From Bacteroidales bacterium (GTDB taxonomy: Bacteria > Bacteroidota > Bacteroidia > Bacteroidales > UBA932): a DNA stretch of 64,000 nt. A program made the position numbers and the translations under genes. The notes beneath the pieces were generated by a model. That model ran no database searches and was not told where the DNA came from. It saw only the letters and a program-made list of their open reading frames with translations. Of the stretch, positions 52,959-62,489 are shown one piece after another. The stretch spans positions 99,382 to 163,381 of the forward strand of contig JAEESO010000003.1 in NCBI GenBank assembly GCA_016286385.1. Direction: 5' to 3'. Position 1 is the first letter of the stretch; the number at the start of each line of letters is the position of its first letter.

Positions 52959-55403
52959 TTATCTGAGGACTGCGCCAAAATCGGCCTTGAGGGCCTCAAG
53001 GACCCTTTCCATGGTCTTTTCCACCTCAATGTCAGTGAGCGTGCGCTCAGGATCCTGAAGCACAAAGTTAAGGGCGTACTGTTTCTTGCCGGCGGGAATC
53101 TTCTCCCCGCGGTAGACGTCAAACAGGGTTACGCTCTTGATAAGTTTCTTGCCTGCACGGATGGCCGATTTCCTTACGCCCTCATAGGGAACGCCCTCGT
53201 CCAGAAGGATTGCAAGGTCCCTGCGTACCTCAGGGAACTTGGGAAGCTCCTTGAAGGAGAACTTGTCTCTCTTCACAAGCGTGAAGAAGACTTCCCAGTT
53301 GATCTCTGCGGCAAAGACGGGCTGTTTGATGCCAAAGCGCTTTGCAAGCACGGGGTTAATGGTGCCAACTGTTGCAAGGAGCTGGGGCTCACGGCCGGGA
53401 AGGGTGTAGGTGATGCCCTCGGCAAAGATATCGGCAGGTGCAGAGCCGGAGATGAGGGTGGAGACATCAACGCGGTAGCGGGCCATAAGGGCCTCTACAT
53501 AGCCCTTGAGCTCAAAGAAATTGGACTTCTGGGCAGGATTTCTCCAAACCTTGTCAGGGGTGCCGGTAAGGAAGAGGGAGAAGCAGCGGTGCTCCTCATA
53601 GCCCTCAAGGGTGGTGCCGTCCTTTTCCGGGAGCCTCTGGTATACGGAACCGTACTCAAAGAACTTAAGGGCCGATGCCTGGCGGTTGAGGTTATAAGCC
53701 ACAACCTCAAGGCCGCTAAGAAGGAGCGTCTGGCGCATGACGTTAAGGTCACTGCTGAGGGGGTTCACAATGTGGACGCAGCGCTCTGCGGGATAGGTCT
53801 CAAGCTTTGTATAATAGTCCTCCTTGGTGAGGGAGTTATTCATGGTTTCCGTGAAGCCGTTGGCCGCAAGGAAGTTGGAGATGTTGTTACGGATGGCTTC
53901 GGGCTCCGGCTGGGCGCTGGGCTGGACGCTCATCCTGAGGGTCTGGGGCAGCTCAATGTTGTTGTAGCCGTAGATGCGGAGGATTTCCTCAACTACGTCG
54001 CACTCACGGGTAACATCCACCATATAAGTAGGGGCGGCCACAAGTGCTCCGGTGGCCGTTTTTTCCACAAACTGGTAGTTAAGGCCCTGAAGGATCTTCT
54101 GGATGGTGCCATGCCCGATCTTCTTCCCTATGAAATGCTCAATCCTGTTATAGTCCAGCTGAATCATTGCACGGCCGATGGGCTGGGGATAGAACTCACG
54201 GACCTTACCCACAACCTTACCGCCGGCAATTCCGGTAATGAGGAGAGCGGCACGCTTTGCGGCGTAAAGTGCGGCCTCGGGGTCTGCGCCACGCTCAAAA
54301 CGGAAACTTGCGTCTGTGGAAAGAGTCTGGCTCTTGGCGGTTTTGCGGATGCTCACGGGGTCAAAGTAAGCGCCCTCTATGAATACGTCCACGGTGCTGT
54401 CTGAAACGCCTGAATCCTCACCGCCGAATACGCCCGCAATGCACATGGGGCCGTTGGCATTTGCAATCACAACGTCCGAAGCGTGGAGCTTGCGCTCAAT
54501 GCCGTCAAGGGTCTTAATGGGTTCACCCTCTGCAGCGCGGCGCACGATCACCTTTCCGCCGTCAATCTTTGAGGCGTCGAAGGTATGGAGGGGCTGGCCG
54601 GTCTCAAAGAGCACGAAGTTGGAGATATCCACCACGTTATTGATGGGCTTGAGGCCGATAGACATGAGCCTTTCCTGCAGCCACTGAGGGCTGGGGGCCA
54701 CTTTGACACCCTTTACGGTGATGCCGGTGTAGCGTGGGGCGCCATCGGCCGTAAGTACCTCTACGGGGATGGACTCTCCCTCCCCTTCCCTGAATGCATC
54801 CACGGAAGGAAGGGTAAGCTGAGCCTCCATTCCCTTGCTGAAAAGGTATGCGTAAAGGTCCCTGGCTACGCCGATGTGGGAAGCGGCGTCTATGCGGTTT
54901 GCGGTGATTTCATACTCTATCACGGACTCATCCTTGAGACCAAGGTATTCCTTGGCGGGAACGCCGATGGGGGCGTTTTCAGGAAGGACCATGATACCGT
55001 CATGGCTGGTGCCAATTCCAAGTTCATCCTCTGCGCATATCATTCCAAAGCTCTCCACGCCGCGGATCTTGGACTTCTTGATCTTGAAGTCTCCGGGGAG
55101 GATGGAGCCAAGGCGGGCAAAGAGAACCTTCTGGCCGGCAGCCACGTTAGGGGCACCGCAAACCACGGTGACGGGCTCCGGGGAGCCGTCGTTCACGGTG
55201 GTAATATGGAGGTGGTCACTGTCCGGGTGAGCCTCACATGTTAGGACCTGAGCCACAACAACGCCCTTTAGGCCGCCTTCTACCACTTCCTTGGTTTCAA
55301 CGCTGTCCACCTCTATGCCGATGGATGTCATGGCCTCCGCCACTTCTTCCGGGGTGAGGTTACACTTAAGATACTCTTTGAGCCAATCGTAACTTAATTT
55401 CAT
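52959..55403 (-). CDS. pheT: Phenylalanine--tRNA ligase beta subunit
   Basis: 814 residues, the usual size of bacterial PheT. Domains in order: tRNA-binding domain (VVVAQVLTCEAHPDSDHLHITTVNDG, about 40-150), B3/B4 editing region (about 210-400), B5 domain, catalytic-like core, and the C-terminal ferredoxin-like anticodon-binding domain (FKELPKFPEVRRDLAILLDEGVPYEGV, about 720-814). It joins PheS, encoded elsewhere, in an alpha2-beta2 enzyme. First gene of a five-gene minus-strand operon. Confidence 0.97.
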   Translation of the reverse strand: MKLSYDWLKEYLKCNLTPEEVAEAMTSIGIEVDSVETKEVVEGGLKGVVVAQVLTCEAHPDSDHLHITTVNDGSPEPVTVVCGAPNVAAGQKVLFARLGSILPGDFKIKKSKIRGVESFGMICAEDELGIGTSHDGIMVLPENAPIGVPAKEYLGLKDESVIEYEITANRIDAASHIGVARDLYAYLFSKGMEAQLTLPSVDAFREGEGESIPVEVLTADGAPRYTGITVKGVKVAPSPQWLQERLMSIGLKPINNVVDISNFVLFETGQPLHTFDASKIDGGKVIVRRAAEGEPIKTLDGIERKLHASDVVIANANGPMCIAGVFGGEDSGVSDSTVDVFIEGAYFDPVSIRKTAKSQTLSTDASFRFERGADPEAALYAAKRAALLITGIAGGKVVGKVREFYPQPIGRAMIQLDYNRIEHFIGKKIGHGTIQKILQGLNYQFVEKTATGALVAAPTYMVDVTRECDVVEEILRIYGYNNIELPQTLRMSVQPSAQPEPEAIRNNISNFLAANGFTETMNNSLTKEDYYTKLETYPAERCVHIVNPLSSDLNVMRQTLLLSGLEVVAYNLNRQASALKFFEYGSVYQRLPEKDGTTLEGYEEHRCFSLFLTGTPDKVWRNPAQKSNFFELKGYVEALMARYRVDVSTLISGSAPADIFAEGITYTLPGREPQLLATVGTINPVLAKRFGIKQPVFAAEINWEVFFTLVKRDKFSFKELPKFPEVRRDLAILLDEGVPYEGVRKSAIRAGKKLIKSVTLFDVYRGEKIPAGKKQYALNFVLQDPERTLTDIEVEKTMERVLEALKADFGAVLR

Positions 55404-55442
55404 TGTATATCTTCCAGTTTAAACAAATCTTCTAATAGTCTA

Positions 55443-55450
55443 CAAAGTTA
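55443..55450 (-). promoter_or_regulatory. Predicted -7 box for pheT operon
   Basis: The minus strand reads TAACTTTG (exact TAnnTTTG), 39 nt before the pheT ATG, in the divergent gap shared with ftsY. Confidence 0.5.
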
Positions 55451-55497
55451 CATTTTTCCTCACGGAAAAACAACTGCCGGAATCCATAGAAAATGAG

Positions 55498-55505
55498 TAT
55501 CTTTG
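55498..55505 (+). promoter_or_regulatory. Predicted -7 box for ftsY
   Basis: TATCTTTG, an exact TAnnTTTG match, 20 nt before the ftsY ATG. No convincing -33 TTTG at the expected distance. Confidence 0.5.
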
Positions 55506-55525
55506 CAAACTCAAAATGATTTGAT

Positions 55526-56455
55526 ATGGGTATTTTCGCAAACGGCGTCAAAAAAACCAACCTTGGCTTCTTCCAGAAGCTGGGAAGGGCTTTCACCGCA
55601 AAGTCCACCATAAACGACGATGTCCTTGATGCCCTGGAGGAGGCTCTCCTTGGCTCCGATATGGGCGTAGATACAACCCTCGAACTCCTGGACAATATCC
55701 AGGACCGCGTAGAGAAGGATAAATACGTGGACATGCAGGAGCTCACCGCCCTTATCCGGGATGAAATCGCAAACCTTATGGGAGATGATGCTCCCGTGCA
55801 GCCCTTTGATTTCACCAAAAAGCCGTATGTGATCCTTGTCGTGGGCGTAAACGGCGTTGGCAAGACAACCACCATCGGCAAACTTGCAGCCATGCTCAGA
55901 AAGCAGGGCAAGAAGGTTGTGATAGGTGCGGCCGATACCTTCCGCGCCGCCGCAGTGGACCAGCTCTGCGTATGGGCCGAAAGAGCCGGCGCAGATATAG
56001 TGAAGCAGGCAATGGGCGCAGATCCCGCATCCGTAGCCTTCGACACCGTAAAGAGCGCTGTTGCCAAAGATGCCGATGCTGTGCTCATAGATACCGCCGG
56101 CCGCCTTCACAACAGGGTGGACCTTATGAACGAACTCACCAAAATACGCAACGTTATCCGCCGCGTAGTACCTGACGGTCCTCACGAGGTCCTTCTGGTA
56201 CTTGACGGCTCTACCGGCCAGAATGCCTTTATCCAGGCCAGGGAATTCTCCAAGGCCACGGACGTCACTGCAATGGCCATCACAAAACTGGACGGCAGCG
56301 CCAAGGGCGGCGTGGTTGTGGGCATAGCCAACACCTACAAGTTCCCTATCAAGTTTGTAGGAATAGGTGAAGGCATAGAGGACCTGAAGGTCTTTGATAA
56401 AAAGGCGTTTGTTGAAGATCTTTTCAAGCCGGAGGATATCGCAGGTGGAGCGTAA
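55526..56455 (+). CDS. ftsY: Signal recognition particle receptor FtsY
   Basis: 309 residues: a short N domain (FFQKLGRAFTAKSTINDDVLDALEEALLGSDMG), then the G domain with GVNGVGKTTTIGKLA (107-121), ADTFRAAAVDQLCVWAERA, LIDTAGRLHNRVDLMNEL and AITKLDGSAKGGVVVGI. It lacks a long acidic N-terminal extension, as usual in this phylum. It receives SRP-ribosome complexes at the inner membrane. In many Bacteroidales ftsY follows rpmB-rpmG-DUF4295 on the same strand; here it is on the opposite strand and convergent with that cluster. Confidence 0.96.
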   Translation: MGIFANGVKKTNLGFFQKLGRAFTAKSTINDDVLDALEEALLGSDMGVDTTLELLDNIQDRVEKDKYVDMQELTALIRDEIANLMGDDAPVQPFDFTKKPYVILVVGVNGVGKTTTIGKLAAMLRKQGKKVVIGAADTFRAAAVDQLCVWAERAGADIVKQAMGADPASVAFDTVKSAVAKDADAVLIDTAGRLHNRVDLMNELTKIRNVIRRVVPDGPHEVLLVLDGSTGQNAFIQAREFSKATDVTAMAITKLDGSAKGGVVVGIANTYKFPIKFVGIGEGIEDLKVFDKKAFVEDLFKPEDIAGGA

Positions 56456-56478
56456 GTAATTGAATCACAATAAGATAC

Positions 56479-56516
56479 AAAAAGTTCTGGTAGAATTTTT
56501 TCTACCAGAACTTTTT
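56479..56516. terminator. Bidirectional terminator between ftsY and the ribosomal operon
   Basis: A perfect 17-bp inverted repeat (AAAAAGTTCTGGTAGAA with its complement, 4-nt loop) has A-runs on one flank and T-runs on the other, so it can stop ftsY transcripts and those coming from the opposite side. Confidence 0.88.
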
Positions 56517-56585
56517 ATAACACATTGACACTCAGCCCGTTAGGTTACACCGTCAGGTGAGAAACGGAGAGTGCGGATGGAAAAA

Positions 56586-56744
56586 TTACTTCTTTGCAAA
56601 GAAGTCCTTCTCCTTACCTTCCTCAACCAGCTGCTCTACGAAAACGTAGGCACCGGTCTTGGGGCTCTTTTCCATGCGGATAACCTTCACCATGTGCTTT
56701 GCACCGGCCTTAGCGTCGAAGGTTGCAACTGCTTTTTTTGCCAT
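56586..56744 (-). CDS. DUF4295 small basic protein
   Basis: A 52-residue ORF on the minus strand reading MAKKAVATFDAKAGAKHMV, then IRMEKSPKTGAYVFVEQLV and ending KDFFAKK. It matches the Bacteroidota DUF4295 family, always found next to rpmG and rpmB, so probably a small ribosome-associated protein; the role is not established. It starts 19 bp after rpmG and is the last gene of the thrS operon. Confidence 0.9.
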   Translation of the reverse strand: MAKKAVATFDAKAGAKHMVKVIRMEKSPKTGAYVFVEQLVEEGKEKDFFAKK

Positions 56745-56763
56745 AGTTTAGATCTCCTATTGA

Positions 56764-56952
56764 TTACTTGATTTCACGGTGAAGAGTAACTTTCTTGAGG
56801 TAGGGGTTGTACTTCATACGCTCAAGACGGTCCGGGGTGTTCTTCTTGTTCTTGGTGGTGATGTAACGTGACATACCGGGAACACCGCTGGCTTTCTGCT
56901 CTGTGCACTCCAGGATGACCTGCACCCTGTTTCCTTTCTGTTTCTTTGCCAT
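56764..56952 (-). CDS. rpmG: 50S ribosomal protein L33
   Basis: A 62-residue basic protein: [41 protein letters not shown] and [14 protein letters not shown], the L33 signature. It lacks the zinc Cys pairs (C-minus form). Located between rpmB (20 bp gap) and the DUF4295 gene (19 bp gap). Confidence 0.97.
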   Translation of the reverse strand: MAKKQKGNRVQVILECTEQKASGVPGMSRYITTKNKKNTPDRLERMKYNPYLKKVTLHREIK

Positions 56953-56972
56953 AATTTTACAGGATTAAAGGG

Positions 56973-57215
56973 TTAAACAAGGCTTACGTATCCTTTCTCC
57001 TGGGCGGCCTTCAGAGTTGCGTCGAGACCGTTTTTCTCGATGATACGCATACCCTTGGTGGTCACTTTAAGAGTGATGAAACGCTGCTCGGCCTCTGACC
57101 AGAACTTCTTGGTCTTGAGGTTGAGGGAGAAGTCGCGCTTGGTGCGCAGCTTGGAATGGGCAACATTGTTGCCGATCATTCTCTTCCTACCGGTTATCTG
57201 ACAAACCTTTGACAT
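56973..57215 (-). CDS. rpmB: 50S ribosomal protein L28
   Basis: 80 residues beginning MSKVCQITGRKRMIGNNVAHS and continuing KRDFSLNLKTKKFW, with ITLKVTTKGMRIIEKNGLD; a clear L28. It is downstream of lepB by 21 bp and upstream of rpmG. Confidence 0.97.
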   Translation of the reverse strand: MSKVCQITGRKRMIGNNVAHSKLRTKRDFSLNLKTKKFWSEAEQRFITLKVTTKGMRIIEKNGLDATLKAAQEKGYVSLV

Positions 57216-57236
57216 AATATTTTACTTTTTTTATTG

Positions 57237-58574
57237 TTATACAAATTTTAAAAAGCGCTTCCAGCGGATGTTCTTGGGGAAGCGACGGCTTCCGTCCGTT
57301 GAGAGCCAGATGATGGAGGGCTTACCAACAATGTGGTCTTCCGGAACAAAACCCCAGTAGCGGGAGTCCAGGGAGTTATGTCGGTTGTCACCCATCATGA
57401 AGTAGTAGTCCTGCTTGAATGTGTAGTCAGTAGCGGGTTCTCCGTCAATGAGGATCTGTCCATCCAGCACTTCAAGGCTGTTTTGCTCATAATCCCGGAT
57501 GATCCGTTCATAGAGGGGCAGATTCTCAAGGCTCAGCTTCACCGTGGCACCTTTTTCAGGTATCCAGAGCGGGCCGAAATAGTCCGAAGTCCAGCGCGTT
57601 TTCCCAGTGAAGGGGAAGATTGCGGTTTCTGCTCCGGAGGAAGGATAGGTTTCAAGGTTTGGAACCACTTCCACCACACTCCCTATTTCCTTTACCTTCT
57701 CAAGGCTTTTTTCCGTCAAAGGCATCATGGGATAACCCGGAAGCTTTGGATCGAAATAGAGTTCCTGAAGGTTGAGGCCCATCTTCTCCAGCTTGGCCGG
57801 ATTGATACGGGAGCCGCTTGTAACTACTTTATATGTGAGTTGCCGTCCGGGGTAATCCGGTTCCTTCTCTCCGTTCACCCATACAAGCCCGTCCTTTACT
57901 TCCAGCGTGTCTCCGTGAACGGCTACACAGCGCTTTACGTAATGGTCCTTCTTATCTGAAGGCCGGACAATGATGGGGCCGAACTGACGGATTGTCTCTT
58001 CCCTGCCGATGACCCGTACCCAGGCATGGTAATCGTCTGCGGGACGGCGGGTGAGGACAGTGTCTCCGTTGGGGAACCCGAATACTACTACATCTCCCCT
58101 TTTCACTTCACCAAAACCCTTGAGCCTGCGGTACTTATTCTGGATGAGAGTTGAATAGCTCTCCTTCCCGAAAGCACGGTTGTGCGTAAAGGGTATTGTG
58201 AGCGGGGTCTGGGGGACCCTGGGGCCGTAGGCGAGCTTTGACACGAAGAGATGGTCTCCTGTGTACAGGGTGCTCTCCATGGACGAGGAAGGAATCTTGA
58301 AGGCCTGGAAGAAGAAAATATTGATGAAAGTTACAACCACTACGGCAAAGATGATGGCGTCAAGCCAGTCCAGCCAAAAGTTGTGCTTTTCCCCGGGTGC
58401 GTACTCTTTCTTCCAGAAGAGCCACTTGACCTTCTTGGTAATTATAAGGTCAAAGATGATACCCAGGCCGATAAGGAACCAATAGTTTCCGAGCCAGATC
58501 ACCCAGGCAAGGTAAAGTGCCGACCAGAAGCCCAGCCGTACCCACTTGTTTTGGATGATTTCCTTCCAGCTCAC
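57237..58574 (-). CDS. lepB: Signal peptidase I
   Basis: 445 residues, the long form usual in Bacteroidota. Two N-terminal hydrophobic segments (about 15-45) and a third (about 70-90) precede FKIPSSSMESTLYTGDH, where Ser98 is the nucleophile; Lys214 in YVKRCVAVHGDTLEV is the general base; YYFMMGDNRHNSLDSRYWGFVPEDHIVGK is the box E region. It cleaves signal peptides at the periplasmic face of the inner membrane. It lies 10 bp after rplT, so it is co-transcribed with ribosomal protein genes. Confidence 0.96.
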   Translation of the reverse strand: MSWKEIIQNKWVRLGFWSALYLAWVIWLGNYWFLIGLGIIFDLIITKKVKWLFWKKEYAPGEKHNFWLDWLDAIIFAVVVVTFINIFFFQAFKIPSSSMESTLYTGDHLFVSKLAYGPRVPQTPLTIPFTHNRAFGKESYSTLIQNKYRRLKGFGEVKRGDVVVFGFPNGDTVLTRRPADDYHAWVRVIGREETIRQFGPIIVRPSDKKDHYVKRCVAVHGDTLEVKDGLVWVNGEKEPDYPGRQLTYKVVTSGSRINPAKLEKMGLNLQELYFDPKLPGYPMMPLTEKSLEKVKEIGSVVEVVPNLETYPSSGAETAIFPFTGKTRWTSDYFGPLWIPEKGATVKLSLENLPLYERIIRDYEQNSLEVLDGQILIDGEPATDYTFKQDYYFMMGDNRHNSLDSRYWGFVPEDHIVGKPSIIWLSTDGSRRFPKNIRWKRFLKFV

Positions 58575-58584
58575 GGCGCAATGA

Positions 58585-58929
58585 CTACTTTACAGAGTTC
58601 ACAATTGCCTCGAAAGCCTGAGGATTGTTCATTGCGAGGTCTGCCAGAACTTTGCGATTGAGGCCGATGTTCTGCTTTGCAAGACGACCCATAAGCTGTG
58701 AGTAGGTGAGACCGTACTGGCGGGCAGCGGCGTTGATACGCTGTATCCAGAGGGAACGGAATTCACGCTTCTTGGCTTTGCGGTCACGATAAGCGTAGGT
58801 AAGTCCTTTCTCGTAGGTGTTCTTTGCTACGGTCCAGACGTTCTTCCTGGAGAGGAAGTTGCCGCGGGTCCTTGAGAGGATCTTCTTGCGGCGTGCCCTT
58901 GAGGCAACAGAATTAACTGATCTAGGCAT
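58585..58929 (-). CDS. rplT: 50S ribosomal protein L20
   Basis: 114 residues: [19 protein letters not shown], then [24 protein letters not shown] and [20 protein letters not shown]. Standard length. It follows rpmI (81-bp gap, which may hold a structured leader). Confidence 0.98.
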   Translation of the reverse strand: MPRSVNSVASRARRKKILSRTRGNFLSRKNVWTVAKNTYEKGLTYAYRDRKAKKREFRSLWIQRINAAARQYGLTYSQLMGRLAKQNIGLNRKVLADLAMNNPQAFEAIVNSVK

Positions 58930-59010
58930 TTTTAATTAAATTTTTGGAGGCAGTGGCCGATTCTTTTTTCCGGCGCTTTTTAAAGGACTGCGTTCCAGTT
59001 AAACAATAAA

Positions 59011-59205
59011 TTACAGGACCAAAAGTTCTTTTACACGACCGTAATCGTCCTTCTCAAGGATTGCGAAGTGATCAAGGTTACGTTTCTGCTTCTTGGTCTT
59101 CTTGGTGAGGATGTGGCTGTGATAAGCGTGCTTCCTCTTGATCTTTCCCGATCCGGTAAGCGTGAAACGCTTTTTGGCACCGGAGTTGGTTTTAAGCTTT
59201 GCCAT
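59011..59205 (-). CDS. rpmI: 50S ribosomal protein L35
   Basis: 64 residues starting at ATG 59205: [20 protein letters not shown], then [22 protein letters not shown]. Four codons upstream an alternative start exists but is not family-like. In the order infC-rpmI-rplT it is conserved in most bacteria. Confidence 0.97.
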   Translation of the reverse strand: MAKLKTNSGAKKRFTLTGSGKIKRKHAYHSHILTKKTKKQKRNLDHFAILEKDDYGRVKELLVL

Positions 59206-59248
59206 TGTGTTAAACAATTTTTAATTATACATAGAGTAGCCTTACGGC

Positions 59249-59839
59249 CTACTTTTTCTTAATAGGAGCAAGCATCATCGTCATACGTTTGCCTTCCAGT
59301 GTGGGCATGCTCTCCGGGCGTCCGTATTCTTCAAGTTCCACTGCAAAACGGAGAAGCTGTTTCTCTCCCTGCTCTGCGAACTGGATGGAACGGCCGCGGA
59401 AGAAGATTGATGCCTTCACCTTTGAGCCTTCCTGGAGGAACTCCTGGGCGTGTTTGAGCTTGAACTGGAAATCATGCTCATCCGTGTTGGGGCCGAAACG
59501 TATTTCTTTGATAACTATCTTGGCTGCGTTGGCCTTCATCTCCTTGGCGCGCTTACGCTGCTGATACAGGTATTTCTGGTAATCCAGAATCTTGCATACG
59601 GGAGGGTCTGCCTTGGCGCTGATCTCTACCAGGTCCAGTTCCAGTTCCTGGGCCAGTGCAAGTGCCTTGGTGAAGGGATAGATACCCTGTTCGGGGATGT
59701 TTTCTCCCACCAGACGCACCTGGGATGCGGTTATTTCACGGTTAATCCTGAGGGCGAATTCGTCCTTGGAATTACCCCCCTGCTGTTGCTGGGGCTTTTT
59801 CTTCAGACCCGAGGGCCTGGGTTTGAAAGGCGTAGCGAT
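59249..59839 (-). CDS. infC: Translation initiation factor IF-3, non-canonical start codon
   Basis: The conserved body ([45 protein letters not shown]) extends upstream of the first ATG/GTG. The frame is open back to a stop at 59852-59854, and between them no ATG, GTG or TTG occurs at the expected start. An AGGAG sits 7 nt before ATC (59837-59839), giving a 196-residue protein [22 protein letters not shown]... as expected for IF-3; ATA at 59843-59845 is a second option. infC of E. coli and others also uses a rare start (AUU) that IF-3 itself discriminates against, giving autoregulation. The start lies 25 bp after thrS. Confidence 0.85.
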   Translation of the reverse strand: MATPFKPRPSGLKKKPQQQQGGNSKDEFALRINREITASQVRLVGENIPEQGIYPFTKALALAQELELDLVEISAKADPPVCKILDYQKYLYQQRKRAKEMKANAAKIVIKEIRFGPNTDEHDFQFKLKHAQEFLQEGSKVKASIFFRGRSIQFAEQGEKQLLRFAVELEEYGRPESMPTLEGKRMTMMLAPIKKK

Positions 59840-59864
59840 AGTTATGCTCCTTTAAAAGTTAAAC

Positions 59865-61826
59865 TTACTGGGCCAGTTCTTCTGCCACAGCCTTGCGGAC
59901 ATATTCCACAAACTGAGGCACGCTCATGGAACCCTGGTCCTCAGCTCCACGGCGTACAGATACAGATTCCTCTGCCTGTTCTTTTTCTCCTACGATGACA
60001 AGTAGCGGCACTCTCATAAGGGACGTCTCACGGATTCTCTTACCCAGTGTCTCGTTCCTGTCGTCAATAGAGGCGCGAATTTCGGAATTATTTAGCAGAT
60101 TTACAACTTTTTTTGCATAATCTGCATATTTTTCGCTCACGGGCAGCACTTTAACCTGGTCCGGGTGCAGCCAGAGCGGCAGATGACCGGCGGTGTGCTC
60201 AAGCAGAACTGCAACAAAGCGCTCCAGTGAACCGAAGGGTGCGCGGTGGATCATGACGGGCCTCTTGCGGGAGCCGTCGGAATCCACGTACTCAAGCTCA
60301 AAGCGCTCAGGGAGGTTGTAGTCTACCTGGATGGTTCCAAGCTGCCAGCTGCGGCCGATAGCATCCTTCACCATGAAGTCAAGCTTGGGGCCGTAGAAGG
60401 CCGCCTCACCGGTTTCCACAACGTAAGGAAGGCCCTTCTTCTTGGCGGCGTCAATGATGCCTTGTTCTGCCTTGTTCCAGTTTTCCTCAGAGCCGATGTA
60501 CTTTGAAGGGTTCTTGGGGTCACGAAGTGAAACCTGGGCGGTGAACTTGTCAAACTTCAGGGTCTTGAACACGTAGAGGATGAGGTCTATGACCTTTTCA
60601 AACTCTTCCTGGAGCTGGTCCTGACGGCAGAAAAGGTGGGCGTCGTCCTGAGTAAATGAACGCACGCGGGTAAGTCCGTGGAGCTCACCGCTCTGCTCAT
60701 AGCGGTACACTGTGCCGAACTCTGCAAAACGCAGGGGAAGGTCACGGTAGGAGCGCGGGGCGCTTCTGAAGATCTCGCAGTGGTGAGGGCAGTTCATGGG
60801 CTTGAGGAGATACTCCTCCCCTTCCTGAGGAGTGTGGATGGGCTGGAAGGAATCCTTTCCGTACTTGGCGTAGTGGCCGGAAGTTACGTAGAGTTCCTTT
60901 GCGCCGATATGAGGAGTTACCACGGGAAGGTAACCGTATTCTGCCTGCTTCTTGGCAAGGAATGACTGAAGGGTGTTGCGGAGAGCCGCACCGCGGGGCA
61001 GCCACAGGGGAAGACCTGCGCCAACCCTCTGGGAGAATGTGAAGAGTTCCATCTCCTTGCCGATCTTGCGGTGGTCACGCTTCTTGGCCTCTTCCAGGAC
61101 CTGGAGATACTCAGTGAGCATGCTGGCCTTGGGGAAGGTGATGCCGTAGATACGGGTGAGCTGCTGGCGGGTTTCGTCGCCCCTCCAGTATGCGCCTGCA
61201 AGTGAGAGCACCTTCACGGCCTTGATCACCTCAGTGTTACGGAGGTGAGGACCGCGGCAAAGGTCTGTGAAATGACCGTTGGTGTAATAAGTGATGGTGC
61301 CGTCCTCAAGCTCCGAGATGAGCTCCTGCTTGTACTGGTCGCCTTTCTCCGTGAAGTACTTCATTGCATCGGCCTTTGAAACCTCAATGCGGCAGAAGTC
61401 TTCCTTGCCACGGGCAAGCTCCAGCATCTTGTTCTCGATGGCCTTGAAGTCTGCGTCCGTGAGGGTGCGGCCGTTCATGTCTACGTCGTAGTAGAAGCCG
61501 TTTTCAATTGCGGGGCCGATACCGAACTTTACGCCCGGGAAAAGGGCCTCCAGGGCCTCTGCCATAAGGTGTGACGATGAGTGCCAGAACACTTTCTTGG
61601 CTTCGTCGTCCTCCCACTTGAGGAGGCGGATCTCCACGTCCTCCGTAATGGGACGCATCACGTCTATGGTTGTTCCGCGGGATGTCTCCGGCTCATCCGG
61701 GCGCTTGATATTCACTGCCAGAACCTGCTCTGCAAGACGCGGGCTTATACTCATTGCCACGTCATAACCGGTCACGCCAGCCTCATACTGACGGACACTT
61801 CCATCCGGGAACTTAATGTTGATCAT
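59865..61826 (-). CDS. thrS: Threonine--tRNA ligase
   Basis: 653 residues with the full domain set: TGS (about 1-62), editing domain ([23 protein letters not shown], about 80-230), class II catalytic core with motif 2-like region ([37 protein letters not shown], zinc Cys/His) and motif 3 ([13 protein letters not shown]), and the anticodon-binding domain ([17 protein letters not shown] onward). It is the first gene of an eight-gene translation and secretion operon. Confidence 0.98.
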   Translation of the reverse strand: MINIKFPDGSVRQYEAGVTGYDVAMSISPRLAEQVLAVNIKRPDEPETSRGTTIDVMRPITEDVEIRLLKWEDDEAKKVFWHSSSHLMAEALEALFPGVKFGIGPAIENGFYYDVDMNGRTLTDADFKAIENKMLELARGKEDFCRIEVSKADAMKYFTEKGDQYKQELISELEDGTITYYTNGHFTDLCRGPHLRNTEVIKAVKVLSLAGAYWRGDETRQQLTRIYGITFPKASMLTEYLQVLEEAKKRDHRKIGKEMELFTFSQRVGAGLPLWLPRGAALRNTLQSFLAKKQAEYGYLPVVTPHIGAKELYVTSGHYAKYGKDSFQPIHTPQEGEEYLLKPMNCPHHCEIFRSAPRSYRDLPLRFAEFGTVYRYEQSGELHGLTRVRSFTQDDAHLFCRQDQLQEEFEKVIDLILYVFKTLKFDKFTAQVSLRDPKNPSKYIGSEENWNKAEQGIIDAAKKKGLPYVVETGEAAFYGPKLDFMVKDAIGRSWQLGTIQVDYNLPERFELEYVDSDGSRKRPVMIHRAPFGSLERFVAVLLEHTAGHLPLWLHPDQVKVLPVSEKYADYAKKVVNLLNNSEIRASIDDRNETLGKRIRETSLMRVPLLVIVGEKEQAEESVSVRRGAEDQGSMSVPQFVEYVRKAVAEELAQ

Positions 61827-61850
61827 AATTCTTAGTTAGTTTTTAGCCTA

Positions 61851-61858
61851 CAAAGATA
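61851..61858 (-). promoter_or_regulatory. Predicted -7 box for the thrS operon
   Basis: The minus strand reads TATCTTTG (exact TAnnTTTG), 24 nt before the thrS ATG. Confidence 0.5.
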
Positions 61859-61896
61859 GCAAAAATAATTGGAATATACTTTTCATTAAAAATACG

Positions 61897-61904
61897 TATC
61901 TTTG
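61897..61904 (+). promoter_or_regulatory. Predicted -7 box for DUF4199-GT2
   Basis: TATCTTTG, an exact match, ends 8 nt before the ATG at 61913, implying an extremely short leader. Confidence 0.45.
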
Positions 61905-61912
61905 TAAGTTAT

Positions 61913-62482
61913 ATGAAAGCAGACAATACAGTCTTATGGAATGAATCGGCCAAGGCGGGGCTGCTCTTCGGGGCGGTGTCCGTGGCGTGCCTGGTGCTTA
62001 AGGAGCTGGCGGCCCTGAGCGGCAGCAATTTCCTTATCCAGGCGGCGGCAATCGTCCTTTGGGCGGTGGAGTTCTTCGGGTGCATACTCCTAATGAAGGA
62101 AGTCATGCTCCGCTTCCGTGACAAATTTGAGGGCGTAAAGATTGAGGATACGTATAAGTTAGGCCGAAGAGCTGCGCTTCTCAGCGGCCTCATCCTTGCA
62201 TCGGCCCAGGCGTTCATCATTATGAAAATGCCAGCAGAGGCCATTGACACTATGGTGGACCAGATGATGAGCGGTATGCAGCTCCTTTCCTCTGATCGTG
62301 ACGCCGTGGAAGGCGCAATGGACAAACTTCCGCTCCTTACCTTCATTTTCCAGTGGCTGTACTGCTTCCTTTACGGCAGTATCCTCGCATCAATTATGTC
62401 CCGCTATATCTTCCTTCAGAAACTCTTCGGGGGCTTCCCTCCCAAGGAAGATAATGAGGATGACTCTCCAGAAGAACAATAA
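61913..62482 (+). CDS. DUF4199 membrane protein
   Basis: 189 residues with about four hydrophobic segments (GLLFGAVSVACLVLKELAALSG, IVLWAVEFFGCILLM, AALLSGLILASAQAFIIM and LLTFIFQWLYCFLYGSILASIM) and an acidic C-terminus (KEDNEDDSPEEQ). The size, topology and position immediately before a GT2 gene fit the Bacteroidota DUF4199 family. Function unknown; the 7-bp gap to the next gene suggests a linked membrane glycosylation role. Confidence 0.82.
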   Translation: MKADNTVLWNESAKAGLLFGAVSVACLVLKELAALSGSNFLIQAAAIVLWAVEFFGCILLMKEVMLRFRDKFEGVKIEDTYKLGRRAALLSGLILASAQAFIIMKMPAEAIDTMVDQMMSGMQLLSSDRDAVEGAMDKLPLLTFIFQWLYCFLYGSILASIMSRYIFLQKLFGGFPPKEDNEDDSPEEQ

Positions 62483-62489
62483 CCCAGCT

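Noticed and set aside
52722..54404. A 560-codon open frame on the plus strand
   Set aside because: It runs antisense to pheT and DUF4296, both full-length and conserved; the frame is a by-product of pheT codon use and its translation looks like no family.
59249..59719. infC starting at GTG 59719
   Set aside because: This would remove the conserved INREITASQ region; the frame continues upstream without a stop and a Shine-Dalgarno lies at the proper place further upstream.
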